Assembly: GCF_022531965.1 (NCBI RefSeq)
Contig: NZ_CP092831.1
Location: 4,225,001 to 4,289,000, forward strand
DNA from: Paenibacillus peoriae
GTDB lineage: Bacteria > Bacillota > Bacilli > Paenibacillales > Paenibacillaceae
Direction: 5' to 3'
DNA: 64,000 bases
The position numbers and the translations under genes are program-made. Below the pieces are notes generated by a model. That model ran no database searches. It was given only the letters and a program-made list of their open reading frames with translations, and was not told the origin of the DNA. Position 1 is the stretch's first letter. Each line of letters begins with the position of its first letter. Positions 16,190 to 24,063 of the stretch are shown here, in pieces.

Positions 16190-18067
16190 TTAACTTCCGT
16201 TCGCAGCAGCCCGATCTTGGTTCTCTGAATCAGACGCCCCTTCTGCTTTAGAAGCGGAATCAGCAGTTCCTTGTTCTTTGCTGGTACCCGCCTTGGCCGA
16301 AGAGGCATTTCCATCGCCCGTACCGCTATTTTTTGCCGCTGAAGAGACTTCCTTCTTCGCGGGTGTAGTTCCCGCTGAAGCCGTTGGCGTAGCCTTCGTT
16401 TGCGATTCTGCAGCAGGGGTTGCAGCGACGGAAGCTGAAGCATTACTCGCTGCGTCCCCTGCGTCCGTGTCGTTCAACGCTCCGTCAGACAATCCCAATC
16501 CAGCAGGAAGCTGACCGTTTTTCTGCTGCTCAGCGCTCTGCTTTTCCTCCGCCTTGGCTATGCTCCGCTCCAATGCCAGAACACTTTCGAGCTTATCGAT
16601 CTCCTGATAAATTTCCTGTGCCCCGCTATAGGCATCAATGGCTCCTTCATAATCGAGATCCTTCATCATTCGATCTCCTTTAGCCTGAAGCTTGCCAGCT
16701 TGAATCTCCTTGAGCTGCTGCTGAATAGCAGTCAATTTATCGTTGGCCTCGGTAATTTTCTTCTCCAGTTCTTTTTGCGCAGACGTATAACCGGATTCCA
16801 TCGCAGCCTTATTTGCTTTTTTGTACAGCTTGAGTGCATTCGTGTAATCGCCGCCCTGAAATTTCAAATCTCCGTCCTTCATCCAGCTCGCCGTCTCAGC
16901 ATAGCTGTCCAGTTGGTCGATTTTATGCTCAATATCCTTCACATTGAAAGGCGGGTACAGACCAGCGCTTTTCCGTGCTTTCTCGTAGCTGGCTTCAGCT
17001 TTGGTAAAGTCCGCCTTTTCCACGTAGCCGTCTCCGTCCACCAGTAATTGAGATAGTTTCTGCTCGGCTGTATATAGTCGCTTATGAATCTTATCGTTAA
17101 TTTTAACCGCCGCGTTTTTCGCTTCACTGTAGGACTTGAGTGCCTTCGCATAATCTCCTGCCCTGGCATAATCATCCGCGGCCTGTGCCGATTCGACCAT
17201 CGTTTCCAGCGCAGCCGCCTTGTTCGCTGCCATACGCGCCAGTGTAATCCATACTCCCCCGCCCACGATTACAAAGGCGAGCAACGCAATCAAAATCCGT
17301 TTGATCAGCTTACGGCGGTTTTTAGGCTTTTCCTGAAAAACTTTATTTACATAAATGGCCGCAGCCGTGTAATTGTTCACCGTCCGGTGCTGTTTGCTTA
17401 GCAGAACCTCTTCCAATGTGTCCGTCAGCATGACCGGATCCTTCGCTTCCTCTAGCGCCCCCAGCATTTCCGCCAGCTCAACGTCCTCCCACATCCCGGA
17501 TGTGGCGAGCAGAATTACATCTCCATCTGCAAGCTGGGTCTTTTTGGCGTAATGGGCATGAACTCCATTCGGATTTCCCAAGTATTCCAGCAGATTACCT
17601 CGTTCCTCATGTGTGCTGGTCGCTTCGTCTGGAATGCGTCCATCATCTGCCAATGACTGAGCCAGACTATGATCCTTGCTGCGAAAATTAAGCCTTCCAT
17701 TGCGAAAATGATATAGCCGCACATTACCGCACGAAACGTACACCATTTTGTTGTAGTTGGTCACTACCATCAGCAGACTGGCTTTGAGCCGAACACGACG
17801 GCTTTCAAATTGCAGCCATTCCTGCGCTTCACGCAGATCTCTCATCAAGCGCCGCTTGGACATGGAAGGCTTCTCCATGAAGTTTTCAAGCACCGTTTTG
17901 ACAACCATTTCTGCGCTGCGCAGCTCCTGATCCGAATCCAGACCGTCTGCGAGGACATAACAGGCCATGTCGTCCGTCTCCATGAATGCAAAATAGTCCC
18001 GGTTGTCTATGTAAGAGCCCGCTTCCGACACAAAGGCGGTACTAAAATCGCTGTTGTCCTTGCGCAT
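16190..18067 (-). CDS. Membrane PP2C-like protein with degenerate active site and helical repeats
   Basis: A 625-residue protein. Residues 1 to about 240 have a PP2C-type layout, with VLADGLDSD near 40, but the later metal-binding motifs are altered: ATSGMWEDV stands where SDG is expected (near 190) and NNYTAAAIYV where DN is expected (near 230). A basic stretch and one membrane helix follow at about 252-278 (ALLAFVIVGGGVWITLA). Residues 290-530 consist of TPR-like helical repeats, for example AGDYAKALKSYSEAKNAA and GGDYTNALKLYKKANKAA. The last 90 residues are low-complexity Ala/Ser/Thr/Gly. With a cytoplasmic N-terminus, the repeats would face outward. It probably binds phosphoproteins or regulates its neighbour rather than catalysing. 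The intact PP2C gene lies 22 nt upstream. Confidence 0.7.
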   Translation of the reverse strand: MRKDNSDFSTAFVSEAGSYIDNRDYFAFMETDDMACYVLADGLDSDQELRSAEMVVKTVLENFMEKPSMSKRRLMRDLREAQEWLQFESRRVRLKASLLMVVTNYNKMVYVSCGNVRLYHFRNGRLNFRSKDHSLAQSLADDGRIPDEATSTHEERGNLLEYLGNPNGVHAHYAKKTQLADGDVILLATSGMWEDVELAEMLGALEEAKDPVMLTDTLEEVLLSKQHRTVNNYTAAAIYVNKVFQEKPKNRRKLIKRILIALLAFVIVGGGVWITLARMAANKAAALETMVESAQAADDYARAGDYAKALKSYSEAKNAAVKINDKIHKRLYTAEQKLSQLLVDGDGYVEKADFTKAEASYEKARKSAGLYPPFNVKDIEHKIDQLDSYAETASWMKDGDLKFQGGDYTNALKLYKKANKAAMESGYTSAQKELEKKITEANDKLTAIQQQLKEIQAGKLQAKGDRMMKDLDYEGAIDAYSGAQEIYQEIDKLESVLALERSIAKAEEKQSAEQQKNGQLPAGLGLSDGALNDTDAGDAASNASASVAATPAAESQTKATPTASAGTTPAKKEVSSAAKNSGTGDGNASSAKAGTSKEQGTADSASKAEGASDSENQDRAAANGS

Positions 18068-18089
18068 CGCTACCCCCGTCTTTCTTGTT

Positions 18090-18920
18090 TCATCCTATCG
18101 CCAAAATAAGTACTGTTGCATTATCCTGACTTTTAAAGCCTTTATCATTAATGGCGTCGATCATGGCATCCGCTGTTTCCTGCGGTGTTCCACCCTTGCG
18201 CATAATCTCTTCCAATTCAATCTCCGTCAGCGCCTCCTGAATGCCATCGCTGCACAACAGCACATGATCGCCCGAATACAGACGAATCGGTGCACTCCCC
18301 AGTTCCATGCTCTCAAAGCCCTCATAGCCCAAGTAGTTGACCAGTTGATTGCGCACTGGACTCGTTTTGGCTTCCTCCGAGGTCATTTGTCCAGCAAGCA
18401 CTCGTTCCTCCAGCAGTGTTTCTGCTGTATGCTTGGAATTGACTGTTTGGAAATGACCATTACGGTAAATCGTAATCAGGCTGTCACCCACCGCTCCGTA
18501 ATGCAGCTGATATCCGCACACAATGACCGCAGCCAGCGTCGTTCCTCCACCCTGTCCATTCAAATTTTGCAAAATACTGCGATTGCTTTGAGTTGCCGCT
18601 TCTGCAAAATAGCCGTTCAAATTCGTTGCATCTTCCAGCTTGGCAAATGCCTTTGTAAAAGTCGTCACAGCCAAGGTACTGGACATACGTCCATTGGCCA
18701 GTCCACTAATACCGTCTGCGACAACAGCCAGCGTACCGACAGTTGTCGTCATACTGGAGAAATAATCATCCTGCTCGCTCCGGCTCCCGATCGTTTGACC
18801 ATTTCCGATTTCAATTCCACTTACGGTACGGCTGCCGGAACTTCGCGTCAGTCGTATACGGATCATGAGAAGAACAGCGAATAGTACCGCAGCTCCACTT
18901 ACAACAAAATAAGGCTGCAT
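18090..18920 (-). CDS. PP2C-type Ser/Thr protein phosphatase
   Basis: A 276-residue membrane-anchored PP2C phosphatase. One N-terminal helix (VVSGAAVLFAVLLMIRI) precedes the catalytic domain, in which the metal-binding motifs are intact: SEQDDYF near 40, VVADGISG near 60, GDSLITIYRNG near 140, CSDGIQEAL at about 223 and QDNATVLIL at about 266. It should remove phosphate from Ser/Thr on proteins phosphorylated by the kinase encoded at 26195, comparable to PppA opposite PpkA in type VI systems. The ATG at 18920 has GGGAGG at 6 nt; the longer frame starting upstream has no better site. It is flanked by the FHA gene and the degenerate PP2C-like gene in the same operon. Confidence 0.85.
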   Translation of the reverse strand: MQPYFVVSGAAVLFAVLLMIRIRLTRSSGSRTVSGIEIGNGQTIGSRSEQDDYFSSMTTTVGTLAVVADGISGLANGRMSSTLAVTTFTKAFAKLEDATNLNGYFAEAATQSNRSILQNLNGQGGGTTLAAVIVCGYQLHYGAVGDSLITIYRNGHFQTVNSKHTAETLLEERVLAGQMTSEEAKTSPVRNQLVNYLGYEGFESMELGSAPIRLYSGDHVLLCSDGIQEALTEIELEEIMRKGGTPQETADAMIDAINDKGFKSQDNATVLILAIG

Positions 18921-18955
18921 ATCGTTACCTCCCTGCACCATTGCCCAATTCCATC

Positions 18956-19483
18956 CTAGTTTTCGTTATCCCACTCAAAATGGGCGCCACACAGCGGGAT
19001 AAAGATAAATTTGCTGTGTCCCAGCTGAATCACGTCATAGGCAGCCAGCTCTGCTGGTGAATATACCGCCTCGTTATTGTGGTACGCCAAACCCGATGAA
19101 TCGCCTGGCAGCAAGTAAAAGTTGCGTTTCTTCGGATCATACACAATAACCGCATGATTTCTGCGAGAAATCGTGTTGTCCCCGATAATGCGGACATGCA
19201 TTTCCTCTGCGCGCCCGATAAAGTTCTTCTCCGCCATAATGCGATAGTCCTGACCCACCTGTGCTCCTTCGATGCATACCAGCCATCCAGTTACCGGATG
19301 AATCCCCACCGTCTCACCCAAATACGGCATTGTTTTGTCATTATCTCCCGCGACGTTTGTTTTCGCTGCTGGCTCCGCGCTCTTGGGTGCAGCTATATTT
19401 ACTACCGTGTTGCAATAAGGACACGTATTTCCGTGCTTTCGTGTACTGAACATGTGTCCGTTCGGGCATCTTGTCAAACTCAT
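18956..19483 (-). CDS. FHA-domain protein with N-terminal zinc ribbon
   Basis: A 175-residue soluble protein. The first 26 residues contain CPNGH and CPYC pairs that form a probable zinc ribbon. Residues about 70-170 form an FHA domain: IGRAEEMHVRI, the core TISRRNHAVIVYD, a Gly/Ser turn and a final VIQLGHSKFIFI. FHA domains bind phosphothreonine peptides, so it is a likely reader of the kinase signal in this locus. It lies between the membrane-anchored FHA protein and the active phosphatase, with gaps of 67 and 35 nt. The similar role of Fha proteins in type VI assembly is established; transfer of that role here is inference. Confidence 0.8.
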   Translation of the reverse strand: MSLTRCPNGHMFSTRKHGNTCPYCNTVVNIAAPKSAEPAAKTNVAGDNDKTMPYLGETVGIHPVTGWLVCIEGAQVGQDYRIMAEKNFIGRAEEMHVRIIGDNTISRRNHAVIVYDPKKRNFYLLPGDSSGLAYHNNEAVYSPAELAAYDVIQLGHSKFIFIPLCGAHFEWDNEN

Positions 19484-19550
19484 AGTCGGTTCCTTCCCCC
19501 ATTGTCATGATTGTCTTTTCAGCGATCTGAGGATTTTGCAGCATCCTCAT

Positions 19551-20099
19551 CTATTTAACGAGCACCCTTGTATTGGCAATATATAACAAGTCACCTGAGT
19601 AAATCCGGTATGGCTCACCGCTTTCCAATTTCTTGGTTACACTTTCGTTGGCAGACCGCAAGCCTGTACCATTACCGGAATCCACATCTTCCACAAACCA
19701 GTCGCTGTTCACCCGGTTGAGTACCGCATGTTCCACACTTACCAGGGAGGCATAATCTGTACCTGCCAAATCAATATCCGCCTCCGAACGTGACGTCGTT
19801 TTGCCGATTAAGAGCGACGTTTCGCCTTCGATATACCATTCTTTAATGGACTCGCCCTCTTCATCAATCAACACCAGCTTGGCAATCCGCTGACGTTGTG
19901 CCCTTGACTTGGCCACAGGTACAACGGACACCAGATTGCGCAGTATGTATACAAGCACGCCGATTCCAATACCTGTCGCGACCACGGTTTTCAAACCGCT
20001 GTAGCCTGTACGATTAAACACATAAAAGGCGATCGCCAGCATCAGCCCGAACATGGCAACATCTATGATGAAAACCCATCTGTTCTGCGCCGTTTTCAC
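19551..20099 (-). CDS. Membrane-anchored FHA-domain protein
   Basis: A 182-residue protein with two N-terminal membrane helices (residues about 8-28 and 35-57) followed by a cytoplasmic FHA domain at about 75-182. The domain shows LLIGKTTSRSEADIDL, LVSVEHAVLNR and DVDSGNGTGL, the usual FHA loop residues with a Lys replacing the first Arg. The start codon is GTG with GGGGAAG upstream. As an anchored phosphothreonine reader it could recruit the secretion-like apparatus to the membrane. It is followed by the zinc-ribbon FHA gene and preceded, 32 nt upstream, by the J-domain gene. Confidence 0.8.
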   Translation of the reverse strand: MKTAQNRWVFIIDVAMFGLMLAIAFYVFNRTGYSGLKTVVATGIGIGVLVYILRNLVSVVPVAKSRAQRQRIAKLVLIDEEGESIKEWYIEGETSLLIGKTTSRSEADIDLAGTDYASLVSVEHAVLNRVNSDWFVEDVDSGNGTGLRSANESVTKKLESGEPYRIYSGDLLYIANTRVLVK

Positions 20100-20131
20100 T
20101 GCTTGCTTCCCCCATTTCTATCCTGAAATCA

Positions 20132-20646
<515 letters not shown>

Positions 20647-20679
20647 CCACCCTGCACTTGTGTGCCGGGTGAGTGTGTG

Positions 20680-20718
20680 TTTAAGCTGCACTTAACGTGA
20701 AGACGTTAAGCTTAAACC
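20680..20718 (-). repeat. Hairpin spanning the stop of the tube gene
   Basis: GTTTAAGCT/AGCTTAAAC enclose a second stem CTTAACGT/ACGTTAAG with a GAAG loop. One arm contains the tube stop codon. No T-tract follows, so a role in 3'-end protection of the sheath-tube mRNA is more likely than termination. Confidence 0.55.
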
Positions 20719-21137
20719 GGATATCCGCCGTCGATTGTAGCCAGCTCGGTTTTGTCTTTCTTTTGTTTGATGTAGAGTGTAAATGCACCTACACCTTCTG
20801 TGTCGCCGAAGTGCTCGTTGTAGTCTACAACGAAAGCATTCGGGAAGTGGATTTTACGCACAACTTGATCAGCTGCGATAACTTCCAGTGTTACTTTACG
20901 GTAGCTGTCTGCTTTTTCAGCAGGAACCAGAGACCACAAAGCCAGTTTCAGCGTGTCATCCGCGCTGTCACCGTCTACTGCTGTGATGATTTTGCCGCTG
21001 ATGCGCAGCGTGGAGCCTACGTCAGTGGAGCGTGCATTGGAATCGTCCGGTGTATCGGTGTCATAAATAACCGTTTGGATGTTATCCAAGCCCAGCTCAA
21101 TTGTTTCTTGTCCTTCTACTTTCAATCTGAATCCCAT
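20712..21137 (-). CDS. Hcp-like candidate tube protein
   Basis: A 141-residue small beta-rich soluble protein. Its last 50 residues, VVRKIHFPNAFVVDYNEHFG followed by GAFTLYIKQKKD, show the pattern FxxAxVVxYxExF then a strand, which resembles the end of TssD/Hcp-type tube proteins. The centre (GSTLRISGKI, YRKVTLEVIA) is also strand-rich. It is the second gene after the cluster's divergent promoter region and directly follows the 740-residue candidate sheath, the order seen for sheath and tube in contractile systems. The ATG at 21137 has GGAGG at 8 nt; the longer frame has no ribosome-binding site. It may appear in databases under unrelated names. The tube role is inferred from pattern and context. 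Confidence 0.55.
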   Translation of the reverse strand: MGFRLKVEGQETIELGLDNIQTVIYDTDTPDDSNARSTDVGSTLRISGKIITAVDGDSADDTLKLALWSLVPAEKADSYRKVTLEVIAADQVVRKIHFPNAFVVDYNEHFGDTEGVGAFTLYIKQKKDKTELATIDGGYPV

Positions 21138-21256
21138 GTGTGTTGCCTCCTTGAAATTAGGTAATATGATGGCGGAAGAAGCAGAGCTTCTTCGCGATTT
21201 ATGTATAAAGGCGGTTCTAGAAAGAAACGCCTCTAACATCTTTCGTAGGGCTCGGA

Positions 21257-23473
21257 TCATGATTTGACCGAGCTGGTTCCTTTAGTGATCATGACTTCCA
21301 GGTTCTTCACATTACCGTTGAAGACCAGGTCGATATGGCACATATTGCTTTTCTCATCAATAATGAAGCTCATATCGTCTCCGTCCTGAATGATCGAGTT
21401 AACAGATCCTCTGCTGCTCAGCCACTTGCTCTTCTGACTGCTCGGATTGTTACTGAAGAAGCGGACGATATTTTCGTGTTTGAAGTCCCCTGTCTGGTAG
21501 CGCAAAATACGTTCAATATACGTGCTGACCAGCGTCTTGTAGATGGAGTCAAAACCGTCCTCGGACATCGCCATGCTTCTCGCCTTGTAGACGGTAATCC
21601 GGCGGATATCCTTATCCTGGATCTGTGCATTCTCCGACGAAAATACAAAGCCGAAGTTTTTACGGTTGATGGCATCCTTGATCGTGTTGGTGAAACCGGT
21701 GATCTCCTTGGCCATCGTCGTCACCGTGCGCAGACTGTTGTCTCCTGCTTCGATGTCGAAGCGTACGCCAGGGAAGTTCTTATTGACCGTTTTGAACGTC
21801 TCACGCAGGTATTCAGGACACTGATAGGAAGCAACCAAGCCGGCGGCAACGTAGGCTGCACCTACATAAACGCCCTCGATCCACAGCTTGAGAATATCCT
21901 CTTTCTCCTTAGAGAGCTGTACACCGTCTTCGGTCTGTAGCATTTTGCTGTCGATAATGACACCCGATTTGTCCTTCGGAATAATCGTAAAGTTCGGTAC
22001 ACAAGGAATCGCAAATTCGCTATATTCTCTGCGAACGAGACTCGCGCATTTATCGACATATTTATCGATGCCTGCTGTCGCCATACTGTTGAAAGTCGTT
22101 TCTTCACCGGATTCAAAGTTAAAGAACATTTGAATTTTGTAATCTTTCACGACTTGCAACAGCATCGAGAGCGATTCCATAGAATTTCCGCCCTGCTTAA
22201 CGACCTTCTCATTGCCCTTGAAGCGTTCACGTGAAACCTTTACCTTACCGGCTGCTTCCAGCTCGACGGATGGAACGATACCGAACCAGATCGTGTCGCT
22301 GAATTCATTCTTAGCATTCACAGTATTCAGGTACGTTTCCAGCCGCGGGATATTGCTGCTTTTCACCAGCATATCCAGCTTGTTGTTCGCCACCAGCATT
22401 GTCGGCAGCATACCTTTACTCTTCGTTGCATATTGATCGAAGAACATTTTGACACCAAGAATTTTTTCCACAAGCGGCTTTACCGCCTTTACGAAATCGT
22501 CCTTGGCATTTTTATAGAACTCCAGATACGTGTTGTAGTTTTGAACTTCAACCGCCGTATCCACCTTGGTCTGAACAGCTGGCAGTGGCACAAATGTGCG
22601 AACTACCAAATCCTTCACATAGTCAGAAGGCGTATCTGTGATGGAGTTATAATCCTCTTCGAATACTTGGGAGAGATCGCCAGTGCTGTTCTCATCCAAC
22701 AACATCAGCTCAGTGCTGTCACTCTTCGGCGCTTCAATAATTTTCAGTTCGCCGCTTTCTCCAATGGAGAGCATGCCCACCTGGATCAGTTCACCGGAGT
22801 TTTCCTCTTGAGCGCCACCGAGCAGAAGGCGGGTTTTGATGTCCTCAATTGCCAGTGGGAGCATAGCCATAACGTTGTTGTAGTTTTGACTCGCTTCCTC
22901 GAACATGCCATTCAGCTTGTCACCCATGTCGAGTTTCTTCGGGTCACCATCATCCAGCTTGTCGTATTCACCGTACATATAGTGAATTTCTTTGCGGACT
23001 TGGCGAATATCATCCATGACCTTTTTCGGTGAAATCATATCCAGCAGATTTTCAAATTTGAAATCTACATTAGTGATTCCTTGACTCCGCTTTGTATCGA
23101 TGAGCGTAAACAACATTTTCAGAAAGTCATTACTTTGATTTACACGAATTTCAGAAATGCTATCCTCATCAATTCCTTCTGGCTTTTTAAGGGTGTAGAC
23201 GACTTTTTGATTGGCCGCGTTAAAAAACGAATACACAGTCGGCGAAAACTTATCCAAAAATTCGTCAAAGCTGCGCACCAGAAGGTGCTGATTAATTTCC
23301 TTGATCTTCTCATCGCTCAAGCTGTCAATACCCTTCACATCACCTACAATGGTGATCAGGTCCAGCTTTTCCGGGTTAATCTCTTCAAAAAGCATTGTCC
23401 GGTTGGTTTGATAAATGATTTCCATCGCTGTCGGCAAATGAATAAAGTATGAGTTATAGGTCCATTGCTCCAT
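21257..23473 (-). CDS. Large structural protein, candidate contractile sheath
   Basis: About 738 residues from the ATG at 23473 (745 if the TTG at 23494 is used). No membrane segment or signal. The N-terminal 60 residues (SYFIHLPTAMEIIYQ, MLFEEINPEKLDLI) are followed by a helical, charged region to about 230. Then comes a mixed alpha/beta core with GVYVGAAYVAAGLVASYQ and FPGVRFDIEAGD, and a C-terminal segment with VFSSENAQIQ, RITVYKARSMAMSED and a closing strand HIDLVFNGNVKNLEVMIT. A final strand of this type is how sheath subunits are often built, and the gene is first in the operon and adjacent to the Hcp-like gene. I found no sequence motif that proves it. The start is unclear: no ribosome-binding site precedes either codon, while a strong one precedes a short overlapping frame (23454-23516). 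Confidence 0.5.
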   Translation of the reverse strand: MEQWTYNSYFIHLPTAMEIIYQTNRTMLFEEINPEKLDLITIVGDVKGIDSLSDEKIKEINQHLLVRSFDEFLDKFSPTVYSFFNAANQKVVYTLKKPEGIDEDSISEIRVNQSNDFLKMLFTLIDTKRSQGITNVDFKFENLLDMISPKKVMDDIRQVRKEIHYMYGEYDKLDDGDPKKLDMGDKLNGMFEEASQNYNNVMAMLPLAIEDIKTRLLLGGAQEENSGELIQVGMLSIGESGELKIIEAPKSDSTELMLLDENSTGDLSQVFEEDYNSITDTPSDYVKDLVVRTFVPLPAVQTKVDTAVEVQNYNTYLEFYKNAKDDFVKAVKPLVEKILGVKMFFDQYATKSKGMLPTMLVANNKLDMLVKSSNIPRLETYLNTVNAKNEFSDTIWFGIVPSVELEAAGKVKVSRERFKGNEKVVKQGGNSMESLSMLLQVVKDYKIQMFFNFESGEETTFNSMATAGIDKYVDKCASLVRREYSEFAIPCVPNFTIIPKDKSGVIIDSKMLQTEDGVQLSKEKEDILKLWIEGVYVGAAYVAAGLVASYQCPEYLRETFKTVNKNFPGVRFDIEAGDNSLRTVTTMAKEITGFTNTIKDAINRKNFGFVFSSENAQIQDKDIRRITVYKARSMAMSEDGFDSIYKTLVSTYIERILRYQTGDFKHENIVRFFSNNPSSQKSKWLSSRGSVNSIIQDGDDMSFIIDEKSNMCHIDLVFNGNVKNLEVMITKGTSSVKS

Positions 23474-23516
23474 ATACGGACACGGGATGTCCAATTTGAA
23501 ACAGACGAATACTCAT
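23454..23516 (-). CDS. Possible leader peptide overlapping the sheath-like start
   Basis: A 20-codon frame starting at ATG 23516, 14 nt after the strongest ribosome-binding sequence in the area (GGGGGGAGGAGG). It ends in TAA 17 nt beyond the ATG of the sheath-like gene, in the other frame (+1 relative). Two readings are possible: a leader peptide that couples translation to the structural gene, or the true N-terminus of that gene separated by a frameshift. Both would explain why the large gene itself has no ribosome-binding site. Confidence 0.35.
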   Translation of the reverse strand: MSIRLFQIGHPVSVYGAMDL

Positions 23517-24063
23517 TTTTAGTTCTTTTGCCTCCTCCCCCCTACTTAACATTTAAATTCGTCAAAGGATTGAGCTTATACCACATTTACGGTACAGGCA
23601 TGTAACCTCGAAAATCGGTCCGAAGCGTTATTCGGCTTTTAACGGCAAAGCATGCACATGAGATGTTTTTTCAAAATCAAAAGTCAGATAACACAGAAAT
23701 TTCAAATTTATGATTTCGTATTCCTAACTTCAATCCCAATTTTTGCCGTTGATACGAGAGCTATCATACAAAGTACCCTTCAGTTTTGTCAATTTCTGTA
23801 GTCTCAGATTGAAATAGGGCATTTTGACTCATTTTATGCGTGAATACGTAATTTTCATGATATGTTAGACCTGTTTCTTCAGGGAAATATTCACAAATGG
23901 AACTTAATTACCGATAGAAGTCCATTGGATATTTCTGATAAGCGTAAAAGAATCAAATTCATGGCTAATGTGAGGGTTATCAGCTGTTTTGATCCTTTAT
24001 CCCTTATATCCCAAGGATTAGGAGAGTTGATCCCCCATGTTGGCCTCGGCGATGGAGGAGCTT
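23517..24063. promoter_or_regulatory. Divergent regulatory region of the secretion-like cluster
   Basis: This 547-nt gap separates the minus-strand sheath-tube operon from the plus-strand VWA gene and must hold both promoters. A minus-strand TATAAG lies near 23575-23580 without a good -35; on the plus strand TTGACT near 23826 is a possible -35. A small stem, CCGAAGCGTTATTCGG at 23620-23635, is also present. I see no clear operator or riboswitch. The weak -35 boxes suggest control by an activator or an alternative sigma factor. Confidence 0.45.

Noticed and set aside
18054..18884. Plus-strand open frame of 276 codons opposite the PP2C gene
   Set aside because: It is antisense to a gene with intact PP2C motifs, shows no recognisable domain and an unusual Cys/His/Arg-rich composition.
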